Below are positions 1-5,654 of a stretch of DNA of 5,654 bases, one piece after another. The translations under genes and the position numbers were made by a program. The notes beneath the pieces are model-generated. The model did not search any database and had not been told where the DNA came from. It was given only the letters and a program-made list of their open reading frames with translations. Position 1 is the stretch's first letter. Each line of letters begins with the position of its first letter. The stretch is from contig JAQGIA010000412.1 in the NCBI GenBank assembly GCA_028291445.1, positions 1-5,654 on the forward strand. Direction: 5' to 3'. This DNA comes from Belnapia sp. GTDB lineage: Bacteria > Pseudomonadota > Alphaproteobacteria > Acetobacterales > Acetobacteraceae.

Positions 1-264
1 ATCCGCGGTTGTGTGATGGAAGTCGTTGTGCAGATCCCGGATCGCCTGCACCTCCAGTTCGAACAGCGGTTGCGGGCGGAGCGCGGTGAGCATGTGGTCG
101 AGGAAGCCGTTGCCGGTGGAGTCAGGGAGACCGGGGGTGCCGTCGAGCGACAGGCGGGCGGTGATGGCGGTTTCGGCGGTGGTGCGGGTGATCTCGGCGG
201 TGCGGGGGCCGGGATGGGGGCCAGGGTGGGGGCCAGGGTGGGGGCCGGAGCGGGGGGTGGACAT
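1..264 (-). CDS. hisB: Imidazoleglycerol-phosphate dehydratase-like protein (HisB), N-terminal part, unusual motif residues
   Basis: HisB dehydrates imidazole-glycerol phosphate to imidazole-acetol phosphate in histidine synthesis, using a cytosolic Mn-dependent enzyme. Only the first 88 codons are here (ATG at 264-262, reading left, open to the window edge). Family landmarks are visible: RTAEITRTTAET near residues 21-32, the GNGFLDHML block at 51-59 with metal-ligand His57, and DLHNDFHHTTAD at 77-88 with His83 and His84. Departures from the remembered consensus are notable. The 'RHG/RHS' His is Gln65, the G of 'GDLHID' is Arg76, the I is Asn80, and the Glu of 'HHTxED' (a metal ligand in characterised enzymes) is Ala87. 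The first 20 residues are an added GPHP-repeat extension; homologues usually start near residue 20, but no start codon exists there in frame. Transcription diverges from hslV, a common alphaproteobacterial arrangement. Family assignment is confident; activity is uncertain, and it could be a divergent paralogue. Confidence 0.85.
   Translation of the reverse strand, partial: MSTPRSGPHPGPHPGPHPGPRTAEITRTTAETAITARLSLDGTPGLPDSTGNGFLDHMLTALRPQPLFELEVQAIRDLHNDFHHTTAD
204..251. repeat. 12-bp tandem repeat, four units, inside the 5' end of hisB
   Basis: Four consecutive 12-base units of the form GGGGGCCRGGRY lie at 204-215, 216-227, 228-239 and 240-251. The two central units are identical (GGGGGCCAGGGT) and the outer two are diverged. 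The unit length is a multiple of three, so the repeat stays in frame. Read on the minus strand it gives GPHP units in the HisB N-terminal extension (about residues 7-20). It looks like slippage expansion in G/C-rich DNA rather than a functional site. Confidence 0.85.
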
Positions 265-291
265 GGGCGGGGGTTTAGCGGCGCCGCCCGG

Positions 292-323
292 CCTTGGCGA
301 GGGCCGATGCAACCGGGCCAAGG
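292..323. repeat. Inverted repeat CCTTGGC / GCCAAGG
   Basis: Perfect 7-bp arms lie at 292-298 and 317-323, separated by 18 bases, between hisB and hslV. The left arm starts 28 bp upstream of the hisB start codon. It could be a bipartite operator or a weak hairpin in the hisB leader, but arms this short in very GC-rich DNA can occur by chance. Confidence 0.3.
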
Positions 324-384
324 GGTGCACTGAAAGGGGGCGCGCTGAACAGGGGAACACGCCGAGAGGATGGCCGCGCGGGGC

Positions 385-422
385 CCGGATGGGCCACTTC
401 CGGATCGGCCATCCGGCGGATG
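385..422. repeat. Clustered CCGGAT / ATCCGG direct and inverted repeats upstream of hslV
   Basis: CCGGAT occurs at 385-390 and again at 400-405. Its reverse complement ATCCGG is at 411-416, making a 6-bp inverted repeat with a 5-base spacer. The last copy overlaps a near-palindrome, CATCCG-G-CGGATG, at 410-422. The cluster ends 55 bp before the hslV start codon, in the zone where a promoter or operator would sit. A regulatory role is inference; chance is not excluded. Confidence 0.3.
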
Positions 423-477
423 CGGCAAAACCGGCGAGGCCGTTGCCACGGGTCGCCCGAAGGCCCATTTCGGCGCC

Positions 478-1041
478 ATGGTTACGCAACACAATGATCC
501 TCTCGGCTGGCACGGCACCACCATCCTCTCGGTCCGCAAGGGTGGCCTGGTGGCGATGGCGGGCGATGGCCAGGTTTCCCTCGGGCAAACGGTGGTCAAG
601 GGCAATGCCCGCAAGGTCCGCCGCATCGCCAACGGCAAGGTGCTCGCCGGCTTCGCCGGTGCCACGGCCGATGCCTTCACCCTGCTCGAACGGCTGGAAG
701 CCAAGCTCGAGCGCTTCCCGGATCAGCTGGAACGCGCCTGCGTGGAGCTGGCCAAGGACTGGCGGTCCGACCGCTACCTGCGCCGGCTGGAGGCGCTGCT
801 CTCGGTCGCCGACGGCAAGCGCAGCCTGCTGCTGACCGGCCAGGGCGACGTGCTGGAGCCCGAGGATGCGGTGATCGGCATCGGCTCGGGCGGCAATTAC
901 GCTCTGGCCGCCGCCCGGGCGCTGCTGCCGGTGGAGGGGCTCTCGGCCGAGGACATCGTCCGCCGCGCCATGACCATCGCCGGCGACATCTGCGTCTATA
1001 CCAATGGCAATGTCATCGTCGAAACCTTGGAAACCGCCTAG
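478..1041 (+). CDS. hslV: ATP-dependent protease HslVU (ClpYQ), peptidase subunit HslV
   Basis: HslV is the threonine peptidase of the cytosolic HslVU protease: two hexameric rings of a proteasome-beta-like fold, activated by HslU binding. The 187-residue product matches the family along its length. It has [12 protein letters not shown] at 12-23 with the catalytic Thr expected at residue 14, [22 protein letters not shown] around 28-49, the [21 protein letters not shown] stretch, [36 protein letters not shown], and a C-terminal DICVYTNGN. The start ATG at 478 gives [13 protein letters not shown] before the threonine, the leader form usual in alphaproteobacteria; the longer frame from 370 adds unrelated sequence. 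A possible ribosome site, GAAGG at 459-463, is 14 bases away, which is somewhat far. The leader must be removed after Gly13 to expose the N-terminal Thr. It is the first gene of hslV-hslU-exporter, and its TAG stop abuts hslU. Confidence 0.97.
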   Translation: MVTQHNDPLGWHGTTILSVRKGGLVAMAGDGQVSLGQTVVKGNARKVRRIANGKVLAGFAGATADAFTLLERLEAKLERFPDQLERACVELAKDWRSDRYLRRLEALLSVADGKRSLLLTGQGDVLEPEDAVIGIGSGGNYALAAARALLPVEGLSAEDIVRRAMTIAGDICVYTNGNVIVETLETA

Positions 1042-1052
1042 TGCGCGGCACG

Positions 1053-2393
1053 ATGGACAATAACCTGATGGAAGCCGTCAACCTGTCCCCGCGCGAGATC
1101 GTCTCGGAGCTGGACCGCTACATCGTCGGCCAGAACGACGCCAAGCGGGCGGTGGCCATCGCGCTGCGCAACCGCTGGCGCAGGCAGCAACTGCCGGAGG
1201 GCATCCGCGAGGAAGTGGTGCCGAAGAACATCCTGATGATCGGCCCGACCGGCTGCGGCAAGACCGAGATCGCCCGCCGCCTGGCCAAGCTGGCCAATGC
1301 CCCCTTCCTGAAGGTGGAGGCGACCAAATTCACCGAGGTCGGCTACGTCGGCCGCGACGTGGACAGCATCATCCGCGATCTGGTCGAGGTGAGCATCACC
1401 CAGACCCGCGACCAGTCCCGCAAGGGCGTGCAGGCCAAGGCCGAACTCGCCGCGGAAGAAAAGCTGGTGACCGCGCTGGTCGGCGAGGGCGCCTCCGGCG
1501 AGACCCGGATGAAATTCCGCCGCCTGCTGCGCGACGGCCAGCTCGAAACCCGCGAGGTCGAGGTGCAGGTGAGCGATGCCGGCGGCGGCATGCCGATCGG
1601 CATGATCGACCTGCCCGGCGCCCAGGGCATGCAGATGCAGAACATGCAGGAAATGCTGGGCAAGATGTTCGGCGGCCGGACCAAGCCGCGGAAGATGACC
1701 GTCGCCGAGGCCCGCGCCACCCTCATCAAGGACGAGGCCGACAAGCTGGTCGACCAGGAGGCGCTGACCCGGGAGGCGATCGCCAATGCCGAGAACAACG
1801 GCATCGTCTTCCTCGACGAGATCGACAAGGTCGCCCGCAGCAGCGGCGAGGGCGGCAGCCGCGGCGGCGGCGACGTGAGCCGGGAAGGCGTGCAGCGCGA
1901 CCTGCTGCCGCTGATCGAGGGCACCACCGTCACCACCAAGCACGGGCCGGTGAAGACCGACCACATACTGTTCATCGCCTCCGGCGCCTTCCACCTCTCG
2001 AAACCCTCGGACCTGCTGCCCGAATTGCAGGGCCGCCTGCCGATCCGGGTCGAGCTGACGGCGCTGACCCGCGACGACATGCGCCGCATCCTGACCGAGC
2101 CGGAGCATTCGCTGATCAAGCAATACGTCGCGCTGCTCGGGACTGAGGGGGTGACGCTGGCCATCACCGACGATGCGGTGGACGCCATCGCCGACCTCGC
2201 CACCGACATCAACGCCAAGGTCGAGAACATCGGCGCGCGGCGGCTGGCGACGGTGCTGGAGCGGCTGCTGGAGGAAATCTCCTTCAGCGCCAGCGACCGC
2301 GGCGGCGAGAGCGTGCCGGTCGATGCCGCCTATGTCCGGGAGAAGGTGGCGCCGCTGGCCGGCAGCGCCGATCTCAGCCGCTACATACTGTAG
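1053..2393 (+). CDS. hslU: ATP-dependent protease HslVU (ClpYQ), ATPase/unfoldase subunit HslU
   Basis: HslU is the hexameric AAA+ unfoldase that recognises substrates, threads them into HslV and opens the HslV active sites. From ATG 1053 the product is 446 residues, the usual size. In order: [16 protein letters not shown] near the N terminus, Walker A GPTGCGKT (64-71), the pore-loop motif GYVG (97-100), a charged I domain of roughly 105-240 with a Met-rich loop ([10 protein letters not shown]), Walker B IVFLDEID (251-258), the sensor-1 segment [20 protein letters not shown] with the expected arginine finger, and sensor-2 IGARRL (394-399). The C-terminal DLSRYIL is the tail that docks into HslV. 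All ATPase residues look intact. The start is uncertain: GTG 1041 overlaps the hslV stop as TAGTG and would add four residues, while ATG 1068 gives a length closer to other HslU N termini. None of the three has a clear Shine-Dalgarno sequence, so coupling to hslV translation is likely. Confidence 0.96.
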   Translation: MDNNLMEAVNLSPREIVSELDRYIVGQNDAKRAVAIALRNRWRRQQLPEGIREEVVPKNILMIGPTGCGKTEIARRLAKLANAPFLKVEATKFTEVGYVGRDVDSIIRDLVEVSITQTRDQSRKGVQAKAELAAEEKLVTALVGEGASGETRMKFRRLLRDGQLETREVEVQVSDAGGGMPIGMIDLPGAQGMQMQNMQEMLGKMFGGRTKPRKMTVAEARATLIKDEADKLVDQEALTREAIANAENNGIVFLDEIDKVARSSGEGGSRGGGDVSREGVQRDLLPLIEGTTVTTKHGPVKTDHILFIASGAFHLSKPSDLLPELQGRLPIRVELTALTRDDMRRILTEPEHSLIKQYVALLGTEGVTLAITDDAVDAIADLATDINAKVENIGARRLATVLERLLEEISFSASDRGGESVPVDAAYVREKVAPLAGSADLSRYIL

Positions 2394-4150
2394 TGGCGGC
2401 CACAACCGGGGCGGCTTCGCGGAAGGTCGCCTCGCTCGGCCTGCTGCTGCCCTACCTGCGGCCCTATCGCGGGCGGGTGGCCTTGGCGGGTCTGGCGCTG
2501 GTGGCGGCTTCCGCCCTGGTGCTGGGGCTCGGCCAGGGCGTCCGGCACCTGGTCGACGAGGGCTTCGGCGGCGGCAGCGCGGCGGCGCTCGACCGCACCG
2601 CGCTCGTCATGTTCGGCCTGGTCGCCGCACTCGCCGCGGCGACCTGCGGCCGCTACTTCCTGATGTCCTGGCTGGGGGAGCGGGTCGCCGCCGACCTCCG
2701 GCGCGACGTCTTCGACCATCTGCTGACCCTCTCGCCGGCCTATTACGAGACGGCGCGGACCGGCGACATCCTCTCGCGCCTCACCGCCGATATCGCGCTG
2801 CTGCAGGCGCTCACCGGCTCGGCGATTTCCATGGGGCTGCGCAACGTGCTGACCGGCGGCGGTGCCTTCGCCATGCTGCTGGTGACCAGCCCGAAGCTGG
2901 CCGGCATCATCGCCATCGTCGTGCCGCTGGTGGTGGTGCCGATGATCGGCTTCGGCCGGCGGGAGAAGCGGCTGTCCCGCACCGCGCAGGAACGGGTCGC
3001 CGACCTCGGCGACACGGCGGAGGAAACCATCAACGGCCTCCGCGCGGTGCAGGCCTTCACCCATGAGGCGGTCGACCGCGCCCGCTACGCCGTGCAGATC
3101 GAAAGCTCGGTCGCCGCCGCGCTGCGCCGCATCGGCACCCGCGCGCTGCTGATCCTGGCGGTGATCCTGCTCGGCTTCGGCGCGGTCACCTTCAGCCTCT
3201 GGGTCGGCGGGCGGGACGTGATCGAGGGGCGGATGACCGGCGGCGAGCTTTCGGCCTTCGTGCTCTATGCGGTGATGCTGGCCACCTCCGGCGCCAGCCT
3301 CAGCGAGGTCTGGGGCGAGGTGCAGCGCGCCGCCGGCGCCGCCGAGCGGCTGCTGGAATTGCTCGCCGAGCGGCCGGGGATCGCCGCCCCCGCCGCCCCG
3401 GCGGTGCTGCCGGCGCGCATCCTCGGGCGGATCGGCTCCGAGGACGTCACCTTCCGCTACCCGACGCGGCCGGACCAGCCGGCGCTCGATGGGTTTTCCC
3501 TGGTGGTGGAGCCGGGCGAGACGGTGGCGCTGGTCGGGCCATCCGGAGCCGGCAAGACCACGGTGCTGCAATTGCTGCTGCGCTTCTACGATCCGCAATC
3601 GGGCCGGGTGCGGCTGGACGGCGTGAATATCGCCGCGCTGGACCCGGCCGCGCTGCGCGGCCAACTCGGCCTGGTGCCGCAGGACCCGGTGATCTTCAGC
3701 GCGACGGCGCGGGAGAATATCCGCTTCGGCCGGCCGGATGCGACGGATGCCGAGATCGCCGCCGCGGTGCGGGCGGCGGCGGCGGATTTCCTGGATGTCC
3801 TGCCGCAGGGGCTGGATACCCATCTCGGCACCAAGGGCGTCATGCTCTCGGGCGGGCAGCGCCAGCGCGTCGCCATCGCCCGGGCCATCCTGCGCGACCC
3901 GCGGGTGCTGCTGCTGGACGAGGCGACCAGCGCGCTGGACGCGGAATCGGAACAGGCGGTGCAGCATGCGCTGACAGTGCTGGCCAAGGGGCGGACCACG
4001 CTGGTGGTCGCGCATCGGCTGGCGACGGTGCGGCGGGCGGACCGGATCATCGTGCTGGAGGCGGGGCGGATCGTCGCGACGGGGACGCATGAGGCGCTGG
4101 TCAGGGAGGGTGGGCTGTATGGCCGGTTGGCGGCGTTGCAGTTCGGCTGA
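2393..4150 (+). CDS. ABC exporter half-transporter, permease fused to ATPase (MsbA/ABCB-like)
   Basis: This is an inner-membrane ATP-driven exporter that should work as a homodimer. The 585-residue protein has an N-terminal transmembrane domain with six likely helices (about 29-49, 69-90, 145-165, 168-188, 249-270, 283-303). A nucleotide-binding domain from about 345 carries Walker A GPSGAGKT (382-389), Q-loop Gln430, signature LSGGQ (485-489), Walker B VLLLDE (505-510), D-loop SALD and H-loop His541. All catalytic residues are present. It resembles the alphaproteobacterial 'MsbA-related' exporters, but the substrate cannot be read from sequence; lipid, peptide or drug are all possible. The start is GTG 2393, which shares its G with the hslU TAG stop (TAGTG). 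There is no Shine-Dalgarno sequence and no better in-frame start before the first helix, so translation probably depends on hslU. It is the last gene of the apparent operon. Confidence 0.93.
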   Translation: MAATTGAASRKVASLGLLLPYLRPYRGRVALAGLALVAASALVLGLGQGVRHLVDEGFGGGSAAALDRTALVMFGLVAALAAATCGRYFLMSWLGERVAADLRRDVFDHLLTLSPAYYETARTGDILSRLTADIALLQALTGSAISMGLRNVLTGGGAFAMLLVTSPKLAGIIAIVVPLVVVPMIGFGRREKRLSRTAQERVADLGDTAEETINGLRAVQAFTHEAVDRARYAVQIESSVAAALRRIGTRALLILAVILLGFGAVTFSLWVGGRDVIEGRMTGGELSAFVLYAVMLATSGASLSEVWGEVQRAAGAAERLLELLAERPGIAAPAAPAVLPARILGRIGSEDVTFRYPTRPDQPALDGFSLVVEPGETVALVGPSGAGKTTVLQLLLRFYDPQSGRVRLDGVNIAALDPAALRGQLGLVPQDPVIFSATARENIRFGRPDATDAEIAAAVRAAAADFLDVLPQGLDTHLGTKGVMLSGGQRQRVAIARAILRDPRVLLLDEATSALDAESEQAVQHALTVLAKGRTTLVVAHRLATVRRADRIIVLEAGRIVATGTHEALVREGGLYGRLAALQFG

Positions 4151-4189
4151 GGGAAGGCAGGTCCCGCTGGGTTGGAGGTGAGCCATCCG

Positions 4190-4207
4190 GCTGTACCGGC
4201 AGCTTTT
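4190..4207 (+). terminator. Possible weak intrinsic terminator after the exporter gene
   Basis: GCTG (4190-4193) and CAGC (4200-4203) can pair around a 6-base loop, and TTTT follows at 4204-4207, 40 bp after the exporter stop. The stem is only four pairs (five with a G-U), which is poor for an intrinsic terminator. It is listed because its position between two apparent transcription units fits. Rho-dependent termination is as likely. Confidence 0.22.
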
Positions 4208-4352
4208 CCGATCCGCATCCGGGACCGCTTGCCCGGTTGCAACGATGAGCCCTGGTTCACGTTCTGAAACATTGATCTTTCCGGAATCATCACCCGAGCG
4301 GCCCCCGCCGAGTTGAGCCGGACGGAGCCGCTGAAGGATGCGGGAACAGCGT

Positions 4353-4359
4353 AAGGGGG
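4353..4359 (+). promoter_or_regulatory. Shine-Dalgarno site that fixes a TTG start
   Basis: AAGGGGG ends six bases before TTG 4366-4368, a near-ideal ribosome binding position. The sensor frame has no ATG until residue 56, inside the GAF domain, and no GTG before it. This site therefore decides the start in favour of TTG 4366 over the only other early candidate, TTG at 4399. Confidence 0.7.
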
Positions 4360-4365
4360 CGGCTC

Positions 4366-5654
4366 TTGGGCGAAACAGAAGTAACCGACAACCGGGAATT
4401 GCTTCGACAGCAGACGGTTCTGGCCCGCTTCGGCGAATATGCGATCAAGTCCGATGACCTGGACGGGATCCTGATCGAGGCCTGCAGCCTCGTGGGGGAC
4501 GCGCTCGGTACCGACCTCGCCAAGGTCATGGAACTGCGACAGGACGGCGAAACCCTGTTCGTCCGTGCCGGCGTGGGCTGGAAGTCGGGCGTGGTCGGCG
4601 AAGCGACGGTCAAGGTTTCGGACGAAACCTCGGAAGGCCATGCCCTGAAGACGGGGGCGCCGATGATCTCCCCCAACATCGCCGAGGAGAGGCGCTTCAG
4701 CTATCCGCCCTTCCTGACCGAGAACGGGGTGAAGGCAGTCGCCAATGTCCCGATCATCGGCAAGGGGGGCGAGCCGCCCTTCGGCATCCTGCAGATCGAC
4801 AGCCGCGAGCCGCGCCAGTTCACGGACATCGACACCGCCTTCCTCCGCACCTATGCCAATCTCATCTCGGCCGCGGTGGACCGCCTGCGCGCGACCGCGG
4901 ATCTCCGCGACCGCGAGGCGCGGTTGCGCAAGAGCGAGGAGCGGTTCCGCCGCATCTCCGAGATCGAGACTGTCGGGGTCATCTTCTTCGATACCGAGGG
5001 CCGGATCACCGACGGCAACGCCGCCTTCCTCCAGATGTCGGGCTTCACCCGCGAGGATTTGGATGCGGGCCTGCTGCGGTGGGACAAGCTCACACCGCCG
5101 GAGTGGATGGCGCAAACCCTGCGCGGCCTGAAGGAGTTGCAGGCGACCGGCCAGGGCACGCCCTTCGAGAAGGAGTACCTCCGCAAGGATGGCTCGCGCT
5201 GGTGGGGATTGTTCGCGGGTAGGATGCTGGACGACGGCACCGCGGTCGAGCTCGTGCTCGACATCACCGTCCGCAAGGCGGCCGAGCAAGCGATGCGCGA
5301 CAGCAAGGCGCGGCTGCGCTCGCTGATCGAAGGAATCCCGCAACTCGTGTTCCGCTCGCGCAGTTCGGGCGAGCGGATCTGGGGTAGCCCGCAATGGATC
5401 GCCTATGCCGGGCAGTCGGAGGAGGAGAGCGTCGGCCTGGGCTGGCTCAACGCCGTCCATCCCGATGACCGTGCCGCCACGATGGCCGCCTGGGCCGAGG
5501 CGGAGGCGCGCGGCATCTTCTCCGTCCAGCACCGCACCTTCCATGCTGCGGACCGGAGCTGGCGCTGGTTCCAAAGCCGCGCCACGCCGGTGCGGGACGC
5601 CGGGAACCGCATCCTCGAGTGGTTCGGCACCTCGACCGACATCGACGATCAGGT
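4366..5654 (+). CDS. GAF-PAS-PAS sensor protein, probable HWE/HisKA_2 histidine kinase, C-terminal part missing
   Basis: Probably a cytoplasmic signal-transduction kinase; no signal peptide or membrane segment is visible. The 429 residues present run off the right edge. Domains: a short charged N terminus; a GAF domain at about 30-173 (LFVRAGVGWKSGVVGEA, SEGHALKTGAPMISPNIAEERRF, PFGILQIDSREP, FTDIDTAFLRTYANLISAAVDR); a helical linker at about 172-195 rich in Arg, Glu and Ala; PAS 1 at about 193-303 (GVIFFDTEGRITDGNAAFLQMSGFTREDL, ending ELVLDITVRKAAEQ); and PAS 2 of the PAS_3 type at about 312-428 (HPDDRA, HRTFHAADRSWRWFQSRATPVRD, WFGTSTDIDD). The closing WFGTSTDIDDQ is the usual junction to an HWE-type kinase domain in alphaproteobacteria, but that domain is not in the window, so kinase activity is inferred. 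The GAF domain has no evident chromophore-binding cysteine. The start is TTG 4366 behind AAGGGGG. The ligand is unknown. Confidence 0.88.
   Translation, partial: MGETEVTDNRELLRQQTVLARFGEYAIKSDDLDGILIEACSLVGDALGTDLAKVMELRQDGETLFVRAGVGWKSGVVGEATVKVSDETSEGHALKTGAPMISPNIAEERRFSYPPFLTENGVKAVANVPIIGKGGEPPFGILQIDSREPRQFTDIDTAFLRTYANLISAAVDRLRATADLRDREARLRKSEERFRRISEIETVGVIFFDTEGRITDGNAAFLQMSGFTREDLDAGLLRWDKLTPPEWMAQTLRGLKELQATGQGTPFEKEYLRKDGSRWWGLFAGRMLDDGTAVELVLDITVRKAAEQAMRDSKARLRSLIEGIPQLVFRSRSSGERIWGSPQWIAYAGQSEEESVGLGWLNAVHPDDRAATMAAWAEAEARGIFSVQHRTFHAADRSWRWFQSRATPVRDAGNRILEWFGTSTDIDDQ

Larger units (their letters stand above)
265..477. other. Divergent intergenic region between hisB and hslV
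   Basis: This 213-bp stretch separates two genes that point away from each other, so promoters for both should lie here. I could not identify a convincing sigma-70 or heat-shock (RpoH) promoter by eye. A CTTGG at 293-297 resembles part of an RpoH -35 element but has no matching -10 at the right distance. The visible structure is short inverted repeats, given as separate entries. An upstream in-frame ATG at 370 would extend HslV by 36 residues, but the added sequence has no family resemblance, so the region is treated as non-coding. No RNA gene is recognisable. Confidence 0.6.
4151..4365. other. Intergenic region between exporter and sensor kinase genes
   Basis: This 215-bp gap should hold the end of the hslV operon and the promoter of the sensor gene. 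Its middle (about 4240-4290) is less GC-rich than the coding flanks, as expected near a promoter. It contains a perfect 8-bp palindrome GTTGCAAC (4236-4243) and a 5-bp hairpin CCGGG/CCCGG (4219-4223 / 4232-4236). I found no -35/-10 pair with convincing spacing. The sensor reading frame is closed upstream by TGA at 4273-4275. Confidence 0.5.

Noticed and set aside
293..325. CTTGG at 293-297 as part of a heat-shock (RpoH) promoter for hslV.
   Set aside because: No matching -10 element at suitable spacing, and it would leave a leader of about 150 bases.
13..333. Plus-strand frame from 13 to 333 opposite hisB.
   Set aside because: It is antisense to the HisB frame, and its Gly/Ala/Arg-rich composition comes from the GC-rich repeat.
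354..380. GGAAC at 354-358 as the -35 element of an EcfG-type general stress promoter.
   Set aside because: There is no CGTT at the required 16-17 base spacing downstream.
370..477. Upstream in-frame ATG at 370 as an extended HslV start.
   Set aside because: The 36 added residues resemble no HslV leader, while ATG 478 gives the leader typical of the family.
2381..4186. Long antisense open frame (601 codons) opposite the exporter gene, plus similar long minus-strand frames at 1038-2405 and 3586-5574.
   Set aside because: They lie opposite well-supported genes, are rich in Arg, Gln, His, Gly and Ala with no family resemblance, and are expected when stop codons are rare in high-GC DNA.
4245..4316. 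Short plus-strand frame of 23 codons (MSPGSRSETLIF...) between the exporter and sensor genes.
   Set aside because: No ribosome binding site and no recognisable product; frames of this size arise by chance.
4338..4457. Frame of 39 codons starting ATG 4338, preceded by GAAGG and overlapping the sensor gene start.
   Set aside because: The GAAGG touches the ATG almost directly, the product is basic and unfamiliar, and it overlaps a well-supported gene in another frame.

Overview
The window looks like a piece of a high-GC alphaproteobacterial chromosome. The protein sequences suggest Rhodospirillales/Acetobacteraceae, perhaps a Roseomonas-like organism. Three things point this way: the divergent hisB / hslV-hslU arrangement, the HslV form with a 'NDPLGWHG' leader ahead of the catalytic threonine, and the GAF-PAS-PAS sensor kinase type. 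The lineage is judged from remembered family features, not from a search.

Layout. Bases 1-264 (minus strand) hold the first 88 codons of a hisB-like imidazoleglycerol-phosphate dehydratase gene, which runs off the left edge. A 213-bp divergent intergenic region (265-477) follows and contains a few short inverted repeats but no promoter I can name. On the plus strand come hslV (478-1041), hslU (about 1053-2393) and a full-length half-size ABC exporter (2393-4150). These are packed as one apparent operon. The hslU-exporter junction is a TAGTG one-base overlap, and the same TAGTG string sits at the hslV-hslU junction. A 215-bp gap (4151-4365) carries at most a weak terminator. It is followed by a GAF-PAS-PAS sensor protein with a TTG start behind a strong Shine-Dalgarno sequence; this runs off the right edge and is probably an HWE/HisKA_2-type histidine kinase.

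How the genes work together. HslV and HslU form the two-component HslVU (ClpYQ) protease, in which the HslU ATPase unfolds substrates and feeds them to the HslV threonine peptidase. The exporter appears translationally coupled to hslU, so it is probably made together with the protease, though nothing in the sequence gives its substrate. The sensor kinase is a separate unit. HisB belongs to histidine synthesis and shares only the intergenic region with hslV.

The window is mostly conventional. The point most worth a second look is the hisB fragment. Its most conserved block departs from the family consensus at several positions, including loss of the glutamate of the HHTxED metal-binding motif, and it carries a GPHP-repeat N-terminal extension encoded by a 12-bp tandem repeat. 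I see no sign of a wholly new system.
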